Notes: a model not told the origin generated them from the letters alone. 64,000 nt of DNA from Enterococcus sp. 9E7_DIV0242 (GCF_002140975.2 NZ_CP147247.1:310001-374000), one strand, 5' to 3'. Positions 1-10,175 are shown, counted from the stretch's first letter. Translations and numbers: made by a program.

Positions 1-74
1 AAGATACTTTAAGAATCGTGCTTTTTTATTAATACTTGTCACTTCCTTGTTATATTTTGACAGACAATTGTAAA

Positions 75-102
75 TGTACAAGGTGCTCCGCTATTCTATA
101 AT
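75..102 (+). promoter_or_regulatory. Possible promoter of the FtsX-like gene
   Basis: TGTACA (75-80) and a perfect TATAAT (97-102) lie 16 bp apart, 22 bp before the start codon at 124. The -35 box matches consensus at only four of six bases. A better TTGACA at 57-62 is 34 bp from the -10 box, too far to pair with it. Confidence 0.35.
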
Positions 103-123
103 AGGGAACAAGGAGGAACGACT

Positions 124-801
124 ATGCTGACTGAGGTATCAATGATTCTTTACTATACTGTAACCAGCTCTTTTCGGTCGCTTGTTAGAAGGAGAGGGTA
201 TTTCTCATCCTTTATAATGATCGGTCTTTTGTTCTTTCTTTTTTTCTTCAGCTGGAAGTGGGTCGACTTTTTCTCCTCTTGGATCATTTTAGAAACAGTG
301 TTGCAAGAGATGGCGAAAGAAGATGAAGCAGCCTCTTTTCAACCCTTGATTTTATTGCTGACTATTTTAAGAACAGGAACTATACTGGTGTGTTTTTTTC
401 TTTTTCTTGCAGTGATTTTATATACAAAGCATTTCTATAAACAGAAAGCTGGTATTGAACAGGAAGAAATAGTGATTAAGCGATTGCTTGGGGAGCGCTC
501 TGCTATCATTGCGAGTGAGTTTGTCCTGGAGGCAGGATATATTCTTGTATTTTTCGGCAGTATTTCGCTAGTATTATCAACGATTATTTTTAAGAAGCTG
601 CTTCGCGATATTCAGGTTTTGGGCGCATTCCAGAACGTGGTCGAGAGATTTGACCCGCATCATGGTATCGAATTTCTTCTTTTTTTGGTGGTCATTTGTC
701 TAACACTACTCTCTATATTTTATACTGTTTATCGACAGGCGGATAGGGAAGCTTTAGCGTCGCCAAGTAGTACCAACAGTGGGGATAAGGAAGAAGATTG
801 A
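124..801 (+). CDS. FtsX-like four-helix membrane protein
   Basis: The 225-residue product has hydrophobic segments near residues 27-47, 75-101, 128-155 and 182-203, and a charged, Ser-rich tail. Segments 2-4, with the stretch 'RLLGERSAII' ahead of segment 3, resemble the C-terminal permease unit of the FtsX/MacB family, which couples ABC ATPases to work across the membrane. No ATPase gene is visible, since the window starts 123 bp upstream. AAGGAGG at 111-117 supports the ATG at 124. About 140 bp separate it from the aro leader and it has its own likely promoter, so it is probably a separate unit. The family call rests on topology and a weak motif; it could be another small integral membrane protein. 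Confidence 0.6.
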   Translation: MLTEVSMILYYTVTSSFRSLVRRRGYFSSFIMIGLLFFLFFFSWKWVDFFSSWIILETVLQEMAKEDEAASFQPLILLLTILRTGTILVCFFLFLAVILYTKHFYKQKAGIEQEEIVIKRLLGERSAIIASEFVLEAGYILVFFGSISLVLSTIIFKKLLRDIQVLGAFQNVVERFDPHHGIEFLLFLVVICLTLLSIFYTVYRQADREALASPSSTNSGDKEED

Positions 802-877
802 TCATAGAGCTGCCATGGAAAAGATAGTACAAAAAGACTACTGGAAAAATAAAGTTGACATTTTTTATAAAAAACAG

Positions 878-907
878 TTGACAATCTATTGAACGGCGGA
901 GTATACT
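878..907 (+). promoter_or_regulatory. Promoter of the aromatic amino acid operon
   Basis: A perfect TTGACA (878-883) and TATACT (902-907) are separated by 18 bp. Transcription would start near 914, about 30 nt before the leader peptide ATG at 944. A second TTGACA at 855-860 has no -10 box at the right distance. This is the only strong promoter seen before aroE, so the whole leader should be transcribed. Confidence 0.75.
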
Positions 908-943
908 TACTTCAATTCTTAAAACAGTAGTGGAGTGATTCGT

Positions 944-1006
944 ATGAAAACGACAATTAAAAAACTAACACAACTAAATAAGTATTACTTTAGCTATTTT
1001 AGATGA
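944..1006 (+). CDS. Tyr/Phe-rich leader peptide of the aro operon
   Basis: This 20-codon reading frame has a ribosome site (TGGAG, 931-935) eight bases before its ATG. The peptide ends KYYFSYFR: five of its last seven residues are Tyr or Phe (TAT, TAC, TTT, TAT, TTT at 983-1000), the end products of the operon downstream. The last codons, AGC TAT TTT AGA TGA, double as the first RNA segment of an alternating structure leading to two terminators. This is the layout of ribosome-mediated attenuation as known for trp and phe operons of enteric bacteria. The frame is too short for routine gene calling. The reading frame and codon bias are seen directly; the regulatory role is inferred. Confidence 0.8.
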   Translation: MKTTIKKLTQLNKYYFSYFR

Positions 1007-1092
1007 GTTTGTATTCATGAGTATCGTGGATGCAAACAATGCAAAACGCAAGTTTGTATCTATGATGGCTAAGGGATTTAAGCATGACTTTT

Positions 1093-1126
1093 AAGCCGCA
1101 TAGATGAAAATCTATAGTGGCTTTTT
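1093..1126 (+). terminator. Aro attenuator, terminator 1
   Basis: AAGCCGCATAGAT (1093-1105) pairs with ATCTATAGTGGCTT (1110-1123) around a GAAA loop, with one small asymmetry, and is followed by a U-run (TTTTTAT). Its 5' arm can instead pair with upstream segment 1057-1070. Confidence 0.8.
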
Positions 1127-1140
1127 ATATTATCTTTTTT

Positions 1141-1195
1141 GCAAGGTATTCACTGTAGATTTTCTGTAAATTTACGGTGAATGCCTTGCTTTTTT
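1141..1195 (+). terminator. Aro attenuator, terminator 2
   Basis: A 17-bp stem (1141-1157 with 1173-1189, two G-U pairs) closes a 15-nt loop and is followed by TTTTTT. It ends 25 bp before the aroE start codon. Unless prevented, it should strongly block the operon. The only alternative partner I see for its 5' arm is 1110-1119, the 3' arm of terminator 1. Confidence 0.85.
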
Positions 1196-1220
1196 ATTTT
1201 GATTCTATGGAGGTTGAACA

Positions 1221-2090
1221 ATGGAAAACACGATTACAGGTCACACCAGACTGATTGGACTCTTCGCAGAGCCGATTCGTCACAGCGTTTCACCGATGAT
1301 TCAAAACACAGCGCTTCAAGCACTGGATATCGATGCAGTCTATCTGGCCTTTGAGCTAGGAGAAGATCGTCTGATATCAGCCATCGAATCAATTCGTACC
1401 TTGGAAATGCTAGGTGCAAACTTATCCATGCCACATAAGATGGCAGCAGTTCCGTTGATGGATGAGTTGAGTGAAGCTGCCAAGCTGGTAGGAGCGATCA
1501 ATACGATCGTAAATGATAACGGCAGACTGATCGGGTATACAACGGATGGAACAGGCTTTATGAGGAGCCTGAAGGACCAAGAAATCGACATTATCGGGAA
1601 AAAAATGACGATCATTGGTGCGGGTGGTGCAGCAACTGCTATTATTGTACAAGCGGCTTTAGACGGCGTAAAAGAGATTGCTGTCTATAATCGCAAGGAT
1701 GAATTCTTTGAAAAAGTAAAAGAAAAGCTTCGCTACATTGAAGCCCATACGAGCTGTATCATTCATCTACACGATTTAGCAAATTCAGATGAGCTGGCCG
1801 CAGATGTGAGCGACAGTAGCTTGCTGGTAAATGCTACAGGTGTTGGAATGAAACCAAATTTGGCGGCATCGCCAATTGAAGATTTCTCGATTTTACGAGC
1901 GGATCTTCCAGTATATGATGTGATTTATACACCTAGAGAGACAACGTTGCTGAAGGAAGCCAAGGCGAGAGGTACGAAAGCTGTAAATGGTTTGGGCATG
2001 CTTCTCTATCAAGGCGCAGCAGCATTTGAATTATGGACAGGCAAAGAAATGCCAATTGAGAAAGTAAAGCCAATTATTGAAAATAGTTAA
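1221..2090 (+). CDS. aroE: Shikimate dehydrogenase
   Basis: Reduces 3-dehydroshikimate to shikimate with NADPH, the fourth step of the shikimate pathway. The 289-residue protein has the substrate motif HSVSP near residue 21, the catalytic lysine in NLSMPHK, the NTIVND and TTDGTGF blocks, a GAGGAAT nucleotide loop near 133 and NATGVGM near 204. TGGAGG at 1208-1213 supports the ATG at 1221. It is the first gene of the operon and follows the double attenuator. The next gene starts 36 bp on. The length and NLSMPHK form would also fit a YdiB-type quinate/shikimate dehydrogenase, but the operon context makes the biosynthetic role clear. Confidence 0.95.
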   Translation: MENTITGHTRLIGLFAEPIRHSVSPMIQNTALQALDIDAVYLAFELGEDRLISAIESIRTLEMLGANLSMPHKMAAVPLMDELSEAAKLVGAINTIVNDNGRLIGYTTDGTGFMRSLKDQEIDIIGKKMTIIGAGGAATAIIVQAALDGVKEIAVYNRKDEFFEKVKEKLRYIEAHTSCIIHLHDLANSDELAADVSDSSLLVNATGVGMKPNLAASPIEDFSILRADLPVYDVIYTPRETTLLKEAKARGTKAVNGLGMLLYQGAAAFELWTGKEMPIEKVKPIIENS

Positions 2091-2126
2091 TTACATGAAT
2101 AGATAAAATTCGAGGAGGAAATTATT

Positions 2127-3146
2127 ATGATCGTTATTATGAAAGCAAGTGCTACGAAAGAACAAGTGGATTCAATTATAAAGAGAGTGAAAAAGGAAGG
2201 TTTGGATGTTCAAATCAATCAAGGCAAGGATCACGTGGTTATCGGGTTATTGGGAGACACAAGAAAAATGCAGGATGTTGCGTTTAACAGCTACGAAGGT
2301 GTCGAAAATACAGTGCGTATTTCAAACACTTACAAATTGACATCAAGAGAATTTCACCCTCAAGACACAGTAGTTGATGTCGATGGAGTGAAGATCGGAA
2401 ATGGTGAATTTGTGACAATGGCAGGACCTTGTTCAATCGAAGGGTTGGATCAAATCAGAGAATGTGCACGAATCGCCAAGGCTGGTGGGGCTCAAATATT
2501 ACGTGGGGGGGCCTTTAAGCCAAGAACTTCGCCATACGCTTTCCAAGGATTAGAAGAAGAAGGCCTGAAATACATTCGTCAGGCTGCTGATGAATTGGGA
2601 ATGAAGGTTATTACCGAGGTCATGGATGAAGGTCATATCGATATGGTTGCGGAATACAGTGATATTTTACAGATTGGTGCACGAAACATGCAAAACTTTA
2701 AGTTATTGGCTTCTGTTGGGAAAACGGGTAAACCAATTGGCTTGAAACGTGGGATTTCCGGCACGATCGATGAATGGTTGAATGCGGCAGAATACATTGC
2801 TGTTCAAAACAATAACAACGTCATTTTTATTGAACGTGGGATTCGGACATACGAAACAGCGACTAGAAATACCTTTGATTTAAGTGCCGTTCCATTGATC
2901 AAAAAATTGAGTCACTTCCCAATTATTGTCGATCCAAGTCACGGTACAGGAATTTGGGATTTGGTGCCGCCAATGGCTCGTGCCGGTGTTGCAGCTGGCG
3001 CAGCTGGCATGATCGTGGAAATCCATCCGGATCCGGCGAATGCTTGGTCTGATGGACCACAGTCACTGAATGAGAAGACATACCTGAAAATGATGAAAGA
3101 AGTAGACATCATGGAAAAAGCAATGAAAGAAATCAATGCATTGTAA
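2127..3146 (+). CDS. aroF: 3-deoxy-7-phosphoheptulonate (DAHP) synthase, type I beta
   Basis: Condenses phosphoenolpyruvate with erythrose 4-phosphate, the committed step into the shikimate pathway. Residues 1-70 form a ferredoxin-like regulatory domain. From about residue 75 comes the TIM barrel with [24 protein letters not shown], the GLKRG block and DPSHGTG, all typical of the short class fused to an N-terminal ACT-like domain (339 residues is usual). In related enzymes this domain mediates feedback inhibition by Phe/Tyr or prephenate; which applies here cannot be read off. GAGGAGG at 2112-2118 marks the start. The frame overlaps the next one by 11 bp. The symbol is used in the sense of DAHP synthase. 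Confidence 0.94.
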   Translation: MIVIMKASATKEQVDSIIKRVKKEGLDVQINQGKDHVVIGLLGDTRKMQDVAFNSYEGVENTVRISNTYKLTSREFHPQDTVVDVDGVKIGNGEFVTMAGPCSIEGLDQIRECARIAKAGGAQILRGGAFKPRTSPYAFQGLEEEGLKYIRQAADELGMKVITEVMDEGHIDMVAEYSDILQIGARNMQNFKLLASVGKTGKPIGLKRGISGTIDEWLNAAEYIAVQNNNNVIFIERGIRTYETATRNTFDLSAVPLIKKLSHFPIIVDPSHGTGIWDLVPPMARAGVAAGAAGMIVEIHPDPANAWSDGPQSLNEKTYLKMMKEVDIMEKAMKEINAL

Positions 3147-4695
3147 TCCCGATGGAGAAAAGAAAGTATCGCTTAAACCGGTGGTATTTGAAGAGCTGTC
3201 AACGGTAAAAGAAATTTACCAAACAGCCTTCAAACCGCTTTATGAAAAATACAGAGACGAGCAAAATCCTGCGTTGATCACACTAGAAAAACTGCAGGAG
3301 GTATATGCTGACCAAACAACTGATTTCTTTTTCGTTCTAATGGGAGAAGAAATCACTGGCTGTATAAAGATTAAGAAGGAATCAAAAGAAACAATCAAGG
3401 TGGGACCGCTTGCTGTTTTACCGAAATTTCAGAAACTGGGTAGTGGAAAACAAGCGATGCAGCTGATTGAAGCAGAATACCCAACTTGTCGAAAATGGCT
3501 GCTAGATACGATAAAACAGGAAGCGTATCTAGTTAAGCTGTATCAATCTATGGGGTATATCCCTACAGGTAGAACAGCGGTTGTTCAACAGAATATGACG
3601 ATCATTTTTTTCCAAAAGGAGGTCAGTAGCATGCTGACAGTTCAATTACCAAATCACGAATATGAAATCATTATTGAAAAGAATAGTCTTTCTCGACTTG
3701 GCGAATGGGTCGCGAAGCTTTGGAAGCAGCAGAAAATTGCGGTGATTACCGATGAGACGGTTGATAGTTTATATGGAGCAGCTGTTTTGGAGCAGCTGCT
3801 GGCTCAAGGATTTGATGCAACAAAGCTAGTTGTCCCAGCAGGAGAAACCAGTAAATCATTAGAAAATACAGAAAAAATATACGAACATTTGGCGGAACAG
3901 CAATTTACTCGAAGTGATGGAGTTTTAGCCTTAGGCGGTGGAGTCATTGGTGATTTAGCTGGATTTGCAGCGGCAACCTACATGCGAGGCATTCACTTTT
4001 TACAGGTTCCTACAACATTGTTGGCGCAAGTGGATAGCAGCATTGGTGGTAAAACTGGTGTGAATACAAAAAATGCGAAGAATCTTGTTGGCGCATTCTG
4101 GCAGCCGGATGGTGTATTGATCGATCCTAATACATTGAACACGTTAGAGCCACGACGTGTGAGAGAAGGAATTGCTGAAATTGTCAAATCGGCAGCAATT
4201 GCTGATCCTATACTTTGGAAAACGTTACAAGGATTGAAAGACGAGCAGGAGCTACTGGCCAATGCAGAGGCTATCATCACAGCATGCCTGAAAATAAAAC
4301 GCAAGGTTGTTGAGGAAGATGAGTTGGATAATGGTATTCGACTGATTCTAAATTTCGGGCACACTATTGGTCATGCGATAGAAAATACTGCTGGCTATGG
4401 TGTTGTCAGTCATGGTGAGGCTGTTGCGATTGGTATGGTTCAGATCAATCAAATTGCTGAGCAAAAGGGACTGACTCCTGCTGATACAACGAGACAGCTG
4501 AAGGAAATGCTGGAAAAATTCAATCTTCCTGTGGCCTATGAAAACTGGAATGAAGACTTGCTTTATCAAGCGTTGACTCATGACAAAAAGACGCGGGGGA
4601 CAGCAATAAAAATTATTTTACTTGAAGAGATTGGAAAAGCAAAAATTGTGCCAACAGAAATAGAAGAAATGAGAGACTACTTGAAAAGGAGCTAA
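3136..4695 (+). CDS. aroB: 3-dehydroquinate synthase AroB with an in-frame N-terminal GNAT domain
   Basis: One open frame of 519 codons carries two proteins' worth of sequence. Residues 1-165 look like a GNAT acetyltransferase ([20 protein letters not shown] is the acetyl-CoA loop region, then KLYQSMGY). Residues 166-519 are a complete AroB, which cyclises DAHP to 3-dehydroquinate using NAD and a metal: [30 protein letters not shown], the metal ligands in GHTIGHAIE and HGEAVAIGM. Met166 (3631) has an excellent AAAGGAGG eight bases ahead, so AroB is probably also made alone from 3631. The upstream ATG (3136) has a poor ribosome site and overlaps the previous gene. Whether a fusion protein is really made is open. 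Confidence 0.85.
   Translation: MHCNPDGEKKVSLKPVVFEELSTVKEIYQTAFKPLYEKYRDEQNPALITLEKLQEVYADQTTDFFFVLMGEEITGCIKIKKESKETIKVGPLAVLPKFQKLGSGKQAMQLIEAEYPTCRKWLLDTIKQEAYLVKLYQSMGYIPTGRTAVVQQNMTIIFFQKEVSSMLTVQLPNHEYEIIIEKNSLSRLGEWVAKLWKQQKIAVITDETVDSLYGAAVLEQLLAQGFDATKLVVPAGETSKSLENTEKIYEHLAEQQFTRSDGVLALGGGVIGDLAGFAAATYMRGIHFLQVPTTLLAQVDSSIGGKTGVNTKNAKNLVGAFWQPDGVLIDPNTLNTLEPRRVREGIAEIVKSAAIADPILWKTLQGLKDEQELLANAEAIITACLKIKRKVVEEDELDNGIRLILNFGHTIGHAIENTAGYGVVSHGEAVAIGMVQINQIAEQKGLTPADTTRQLKEMLEKFNLPVAYENWNEDLLYQALTHDKKTRGTAIKIILLEEIGKAKIVPTEIEEMRDYLKRS
3615..3633 (+). promoter_or_regulatory. Internal ribosome site and start codon for AroB alone
   Basis: AAAGGAGG (3615-3622) is followed eight bases later by ATG at 3631, inside the long GNAT-AroB frame. 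The protein from here begins [13 protein letters not shown] and has the usual AroB length (354 residues). It is far stronger than any ribosome site at 3136. Confidence 0.8.
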
Positions 4696-4700
4696 GCCAA

Positions 4701-5867
4701 ATGAGATTTATTACAGCAGGAGAATCCCACGGACCAGAATTAACGGCGATCATTGAAGGTTTACCGGCCGGACTTCCGTTAAGTGCTGACGATATAAATA
4801 GTGAGTTGTCCCGTAGACAAACCGGTTACGGTAGAGGTGGTCGAATGAAAATCGAGACTGACCGAGTAAGGATTACATCAGGCGTTCGCCATGGAAAAAC
4901 ATTAGGCTCACCTGTTACAATGATCGTGGAAAATAATGATTGGAAAAACTGGCAGTCGGTGATGTCTGTTGAGGAAGTTTCAGAAAAAGAGAAAAACATT
5001 CGTCGTGTGAACAAGCCAAGACCAGGGCATGCGGATCTGGTTGGCGGAATTAAGTACGGACATGAAGATTTGAGAAATGTTTTGGAGCGTTCATCGGCTA
5101 GAGAAACGACTATGCGTGTGGCGATTGGTGCTGTAGCGAAAAAGCTGTTGAAAGAGCTTGATATGGAAGTGGCTGGACATGTGGTTGTATTGGGCGGTAT
5201 TCAAGCCACAATTCCTGATAATCTGACTGTTAGTGAGATTCGTGAAAAATCAGAACAGTCAGAAGTTCGAGTGGTCGATCCGACTGTCGAGGAAAAAATC
5301 AAAGCATTGATTGATGAGACGAAAAAAAATGGTGATACGATTGGCGGCGTAGTGGAGGTTGTTGTCGGTGGCGTACCGGTCGGTTTGGGAAGCTACACAC
5401 AATGGGACCGCAAGCTAGATGCCAAAATTGCACAAGCAGTTGTTAGTATTAACGCATTTAAGGGCGTGGAATTTGGCATTGGCTTTGAAATGGCCCACAG
5501 ACCGGGCAGTAAAGTCATGGATGAAATTGTTTGGGATGAACAAAGAGGTTATACACGAACTTCTAATAATCTTGGAGGGTTTGAGGGTGGTATGACCAAC
5601 GGGATGCCTGTCATTGTTCGTGGGGTGATGAAGCCTATCCCGACATTATACAAACCATTACAAAGTGTAAATATTGATACAAAAGAAGCCTACAAAGCCA
5701 GTGTGGAACGTTCAGATAGTACGGCTGTTCCGGCTGCAAGTGTAGTTTGTGAAGCCGTTGTTGCGACAGAAATTGCACAGGCTGTTCTGGAAAAATTTGA
5801 TAGTGATTCCTTTGATCAGATGAAGGCCGATGTACAGGCTTATCGTCTCTACACTCAACAATTCTAA
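4701..5867 (+). CDS. aroC: Chorismate synthase
   Basis: Eliminates phosphate from 5-enolpyruvylshikimate 3-phosphate to give chorismate, using reduced FMN. The 388-residue protein carries the family blocks in order: [18 protein letters not shown] at residue 7, [13 protein letters not shown] near 36, [12 protein letters not shown] near 110, [12 protein letters not shown] near 130, and [12 protein letters not shown] near the C-terminus. AAAGGAG lies about 10 bases before the ATG, inside the end of aroB, which stops five bases upstream. It is complete and collinear with the pathway cluster. Confidence 0.96.
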   Translation: MRFITAGESHGPELTAIIEGLPAGLPLSADDINSELSRRQTGYGRGGRMKIETDRVRITSGVRHGKTLGSPVTMIVENNDWKNWQSVMSVEEVSEKEKNIRRVNKPRPGHADLVGGIKYGHEDLRNVLERSSARETTMRVAIGAVAKKLLKELDMEVAGHVVVLGGIQATIPDNLTVSEIREKSEQSEVRVVDPTVEEKIKALIDETKKNGDTIGGVVEVVVGGVPVGLGSYTQWDRKLDAKIAQAVVSINAFKGVEFGIGFEMAHRPGSKVMDEIVWDEQRGYTRTSNNLGGFEGGMTNGMPVIVRGVMKPIPTLYKPLQSVNIDTKEAYKASVERSDSTAVPAASVVCEAVVATEIAQAVLEKFDSDSFDQMKADVQAYRLYTQQF

Positions 5868-5896
5868 AAAATCAATCGATTGGAGTGTAGAAAGTA

Positions 5897-6994
5897 ATGA
5901 AAAAACAAGTATTGATCATAGGCTTAGGACTAATTGGCAGCTCATTGGCGTTAGCTATCAAAAAAGAACATCCAAATGTAACTGTTGCTGGAATGGACAT
6001 TCAAGAGGAGTCAGAAGTATTTGCGTTGAAAAGAAGAATTATTGATGCTCGTGCCGCTTCATTCGAAGAGACTGCGGAAGCTGCAGATGTGATTTTACTC
6101 TGCTCACCTGTAGAGGTCGTGAAGCAACAGCTAGCAAAGCTCAGCACACTTTCGTTGAAAGAAGGAGCAATCATTAGCGATGTGGGTAGTACAAAAAAAG
6201 AAATCGTGGAAACAGCTGTTGACTTAGGCATGACATCGTTCATTGGTGGTCATCCGATGGCTGGTTCACACAAATCTGGCGTGACTGCCGGTGATGAGCG
6301 GCTTTTTGAAAATGCCTACTATATTTTGACGCCTAGTCCGGCAACGGATTTGAAAAAGATGAATGTGTTGAAAGAGCTGCTAAAAGGGACGCAAGCGAAA
6401 TTTGTCACGCTTGATCCGGAAGAACACGACAAAATCACAGGGATGCTGAGTCATTTGCCGCATGTGATTGCTGCCGGCTTGGTGAATCAAAGCAAAGTAT
6501 TTAACGAGGCCCACCCTCGTGCGAGGCAGTTGGCCGCAGGCGGATTCAGAGACATCACTCGAATTGCTTCCTCTGATCCGGAGATGTGGACAGATATTCT
6601 TCTAAATAATAAAGAGATTCTACTTGAATTGATTTCAGGCTGGCAAACAGAGATGAACCAAGTGTCCCGTTGGCTTGAAACAAGCAATCAGGAAGCCATC
6701 TTTCAATTTTTCTATGAGGCAAAAGAGACGAGAAATCAGATGCCTGTTCATAAAGAAGGCGCAATTCCTGCTTTTTATGATTTATTTGTAGATATTCCTG
6801 ATGTGCCTGGTGTGATTGCTGAGGTAACTGGAATACTTGGAAAGAAAGAATTGTCTTTGATTAATTTGAAAATTCTTGAAACACGGGAAGATATTTTTGG
6901 TATTTTACAGCTTACCTTCAAACGAAAAGAAGATTTGGAAAAAGCCAAAGAAACCTTAGAAAAAGAAACCAGCTATCTCTGTTACGAAAAATAA
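5897..6994 (+). CDS. tyrA: Prephenate dehydrogenase with C-terminal ACT domain
   Basis: Oxidatively decarboxylates prephenate to 4-hydroxyphenylpyruvate, the tyrosine branch. GLGLIGSSLA (residues 8-17) is the NAD-binding loop; SDVGSTK, GGHPMAGSHKSG and MLSHLPHV are active-site blocks. Residues ~290-365 (VDIPDVPGVIAEVTGILG onward) form an ACT domain, probably the site of tyrosine feedback. Length 365 is normal for the Gram-positive type. GGAG at 5882-5885 precedes the ATG, and the gene lies 29 bp after aroC. Having tyrA and pheA in the same operon as the common pathway fits control by both Tyr and Phe codons in the leader. Confidence 0.95.
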   Translation: MKKQVLIIGLGLIGSSLALAIKKEHPNVTVAGMDIQEESEVFALKRRIIDARAASFEETAEAADVILLCSPVEVVKQQLAKLSTLSLKEGAIISDVGSTKKEIVETAVDLGMTSFIGGHPMAGSHKSGVTAGDERLFENAYYILTPSPATDLKKMNVLKELLKGTQAKFVTLDPEEHDKITGMLSHLPHVIAAGLVNQSKVFNEAHPRARQLAAGGFRDITRIASSDPEMWTDILLNNKEILLELISGWQTEMNQVSRWLETSNQEAIFQFFYEAKETRNQMPVHKEGAIPAFYDLFVDIPDVPGVIAEVTGILGKKELSLINLKILETREDIFGILQLTFKRKEDLEKAKETLEKETSYLCYEK

Positions 6995-7086
6995 TGAACT
7001 CATGTATTTATTTTAAGAGGCTAAAAAATGAAGGATATACTAGAAAATCTGGTTGAGTTAAAAACATTCGCGACTTGATTCGCTGA

Positions 7087-8415
<1,329 letters not shown>

Positions 8416-8919
8416 ATGAATGGGATTACGCTGATTGGATTTATGGGTGCCGGAAAGACAACGGTGGGAAAGCTTCTTTCTGAGAAAACAGGAATGGCGC
8501 ACATTGACTTTGATGATAAAATAGTTGAAGAAATAGGGATGACCATTCAAGAATATTTCGATTTGAATGGGGAAGCAGCCTTTCGTGAAAAGGAAACGAA
8601 GGTATTAAAAAAATATATCGATCATAATTATGTTATTTCAACAGGCGGCGGCATCGTGATGCGTCAGGAAAATCGTGAGCTGCTGAAGGAAATGGCGCCA
8701 GTAGTCTATTTGGAAACAACTCCGGAAGTATTTATTCCGCGCTTGAAGAATGATCATACTACTGTTCGACCACTGGTTGTATCAAAATCTCCGGAAGAGA
8801 TCAAGCAGGTTTTTGAGCCGCGAATTACGTTTTATAAAGAAGCTGCGAGTATGATCGTCAGCACGAATCAACGAACACCGGAAGAAATTGTAGAAGAAAT
8901 ATTAACGAATATAGAGTAG
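8416..8919 (+). CDS. aroK: Shikimate kinase
   Basis: Phosphorylates shikimate at O3 with ATP. The 167-residue protein shows the P-loop GFMGAGKTT (residues 8-16), DFDDKI near 30, the shikimate-binding FREKE near 55, STGGGIV near 75 and RPLV in the lid near 118. The ATG follows the aroA stop with no gap, and its ribosome site (GCAGGAGG) lies inside the aroA end, suggesting coupled translation. pheA follows after eight bases. Confidence 0.95.
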   Translation: MNGITLIGFMGAGKTTVGKLLSEKTGMAHIDFDDKIVEEIGMTIQEYFDLNGEAAFREKETKVLKKYIDHNYVISTGGGIVMRQENRELLKEMAPVVYLETTPEVFIPRLKNDHTTVRPLVVSKSPEEIKQVFEPRITFYKEAASMIVSTNQRTPEEIVEEILTNIE

Positions 8920-8927
8920 GTGAAAAA

Positions 8928-9779
8928 ATGAAGGTCGGTTATCTTGGGCCGGAGAGCTCATTCACACATACAGCGACAAAAACCGCTTTTCCAAACGAGA
9001 CATTAGTTCCCTTTCATTCGATTCCAGCATGTATCAAGGCGGTAGAGTTTAAGGATGTGGATCTGGGTGTAGTTCCGATTGAAAATACCTTGGAAGGTTC
9101 AGTGAATACAACGGTCGATTATCTCTTTCATCAGAGTAATATTCCTGTCGGAGCAGAAATTGTATTGCCGATTTTTCAACAGCTGATGGTCAGTAAGGAA
9201 AATCAGGAGAACTGGCAGGAAACTACGCGTATTTTATCCCATCCACAAGCGTTAGCACAATCTCAGGCATTCTTGAGTCAACACTTTCCAGATGCCGAGC
9301 TTGAGCAGACACCGTCAACTGCTTATGCCGCGAACTTTGTTTCCGAACATCCACATCGGAAGATTGCTGCAATTGCACCAAAGCTTTCAGCAGAAACGTA
9401 TGATCTGACAATTGTGAAGGCGGATATCCAGGATGTAGCAATCAATCGGACGAGATTCTGGGTCATTGGTTCAGACACAGTAGCGTTGGCGCATATTCCG
9501 AGTAAAGTACGAAAAATGACATTGGCTATCACAATGCCTAATAATATGCCTGGGGCACTCCACAAAGCATTATCTGCTTTTAGCTGGCGCGAAATCGATC
9601 TGAGTAAGATAGAATCTCGCCCTTTAAAAACAGCCTTAGGCGAGTATTTCTTCTTGATCGATCTGATTGCTGACAAACCAATTGAACTTATTGATTGTGC
9701 GCTACAGGAGATCAAATTAATGGGCGGAGAGGTCAAAGTATTCGGGAATTATTCTGTTCATCCGATTCATGGTATATAA
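8928..9779 (+). CDS. pheA: Prephenate dehydratase
   Basis: Converts prephenate to phenylpyruvate, the phenylalanine branch. The catalytic domain (residues 1-~180) shows GPESSFTH, VPIENTLEGSVN and the signature NRTRFWVIG. The C-terminal ACT domain has GALHKALSAF and the ESRP motif that binds phenylalanine in the family. No chorismate mutase domain is fused (283 residues), so mutase activity must come from elsewhere, and none is seen in the window. It is the last gene of the operon; the first clear terminator lies about 250 bp downstream. Confidence 0.95.
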   Translation: MKVGYLGPESSFTHTATKTAFPNETLVPFHSIPACIKAVEFKDVDLGVVPIENTLEGSVNTTVDYLFHQSNIPVGAEIVLPIFQQLMVSKENQENWQETTRILSHPQALAQSQAFLSQHFPDAELEQTPSTAYAANFVSEHPHRKIAAIAPKLSAETYDLTIVKADIQDVAINRTRFWVIGSDTVALAHIPSKVRKMTLAITMPNNMPGALHKALSAFSWREIDLSKIESRPLKTALGEYFFLIDLIADKPIELIDCALQEIKLMGGEVKVFGNYSVHPIHGI

Positions 9780-10032
9780 GTCAGATATGGAATCTGTATG
9801 AAAAGCGATTAAACCGTTAGATATTACCTTCATGTAGTATCCAGTTGTTCTTATAGGAAACTTCTTAGAGTTATTGATATACTTTGGCTTTTGCTAAAAG
9901 TTCCTCGCTTGATTAAGTGGCATTTCATTACAGTATTGATGCGGTAAATGCTTCAGCAAAAATTGAATGATTCCATAAATTTTCGTCTTACTCATAGGCT
10001 TTCATACCTGCTTCAATCAAAACCAATGTTCA
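9780..10032. other. Intergenic stretch after pheA, no gene seen
   Basis: About 250 bp between the pheA stop and the operon terminator. I see no open frame with a ribosome site, no convincing promoter and no strong hairpin. It is AT-rich and probably forms the 3' untranslated end of the aro transcript. Confidence 0.5.
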
Positions 10033-10076
10033 GGTTGTCGTCAACATCGAAAAGTGATGTTGTTGACAGCCTTTTT
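10033..10076 (+). terminator. Terminator of the aro operon
   Basis: GGTTGTCGTCAACATC (10033-10048) pairs with GATGTTGTTGACAGCC (10056-10071) with one mismatch and two G-U pairs, followed by TTTTT. Confidence 0.85.
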
Positions 10077-10175
10077 CTGGTATTTGGAAAACCAGATAAA
10101 AACAGCATTTCTTTTTGCTCAATCATCGCTTACTTCTATTCTATTGACATATTTATAGAATGAAAAAGAAAATTC

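Larger units (their letters stand above)
992..1195 (+). promoter_or_regulatory. Two-stage aro operon attenuator (six alternating RNA segments)
   Basis: Segments: 1 = 992-1005, 2 = 1057-1070, 3 = 1093-1105, 4 = 1110-1123, 5 = 1141-1160, 6 = 1173-1189. Segment 1 pairs with 2 over about 13 positions with one mismatch. Segment 2 (ATCTATGATGGCT) pairs with 3 (AAGCCGCATAGAT) apart from a small bulge. 3 pairs with 4 and is followed by a U-run (terminator 1). 4 (ATCTATAGTG) pairs with 5 (CACTGTAGAT) over 10 bp. 5 pairs with 6 over 17 bp followed by six U (terminator 2). With charged tRNA, 1:2, 3:4 and 5:6 form and transcription stops. A ribosome stalled on the Tyr/Phe codons would cover 1, giving 2:3 and 4:5 and disarming both terminators. 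A separate 12-bp hairpin (1007-1037) sits between 1 and 2. Confidence 0.75.

Noticed and set aside
802..1220. T-box riboswitch before aroE
   Set aside because: No TGGNACC bulge or specifier stem I could recognise; the leader peptide and alternating segments explain the two terminators better.
7028..7078. 16-codon frame before aroA as a second leader peptide
   Set aside because: It has no Tyr, only one Phe, a weak ribosome site and no terminator or alternative pairing near it.
9948..10163. 71-codon open frame after pheA
   Set aside because: It spans the operon terminator, lacks a ribosome site and has no recognisable sequence.
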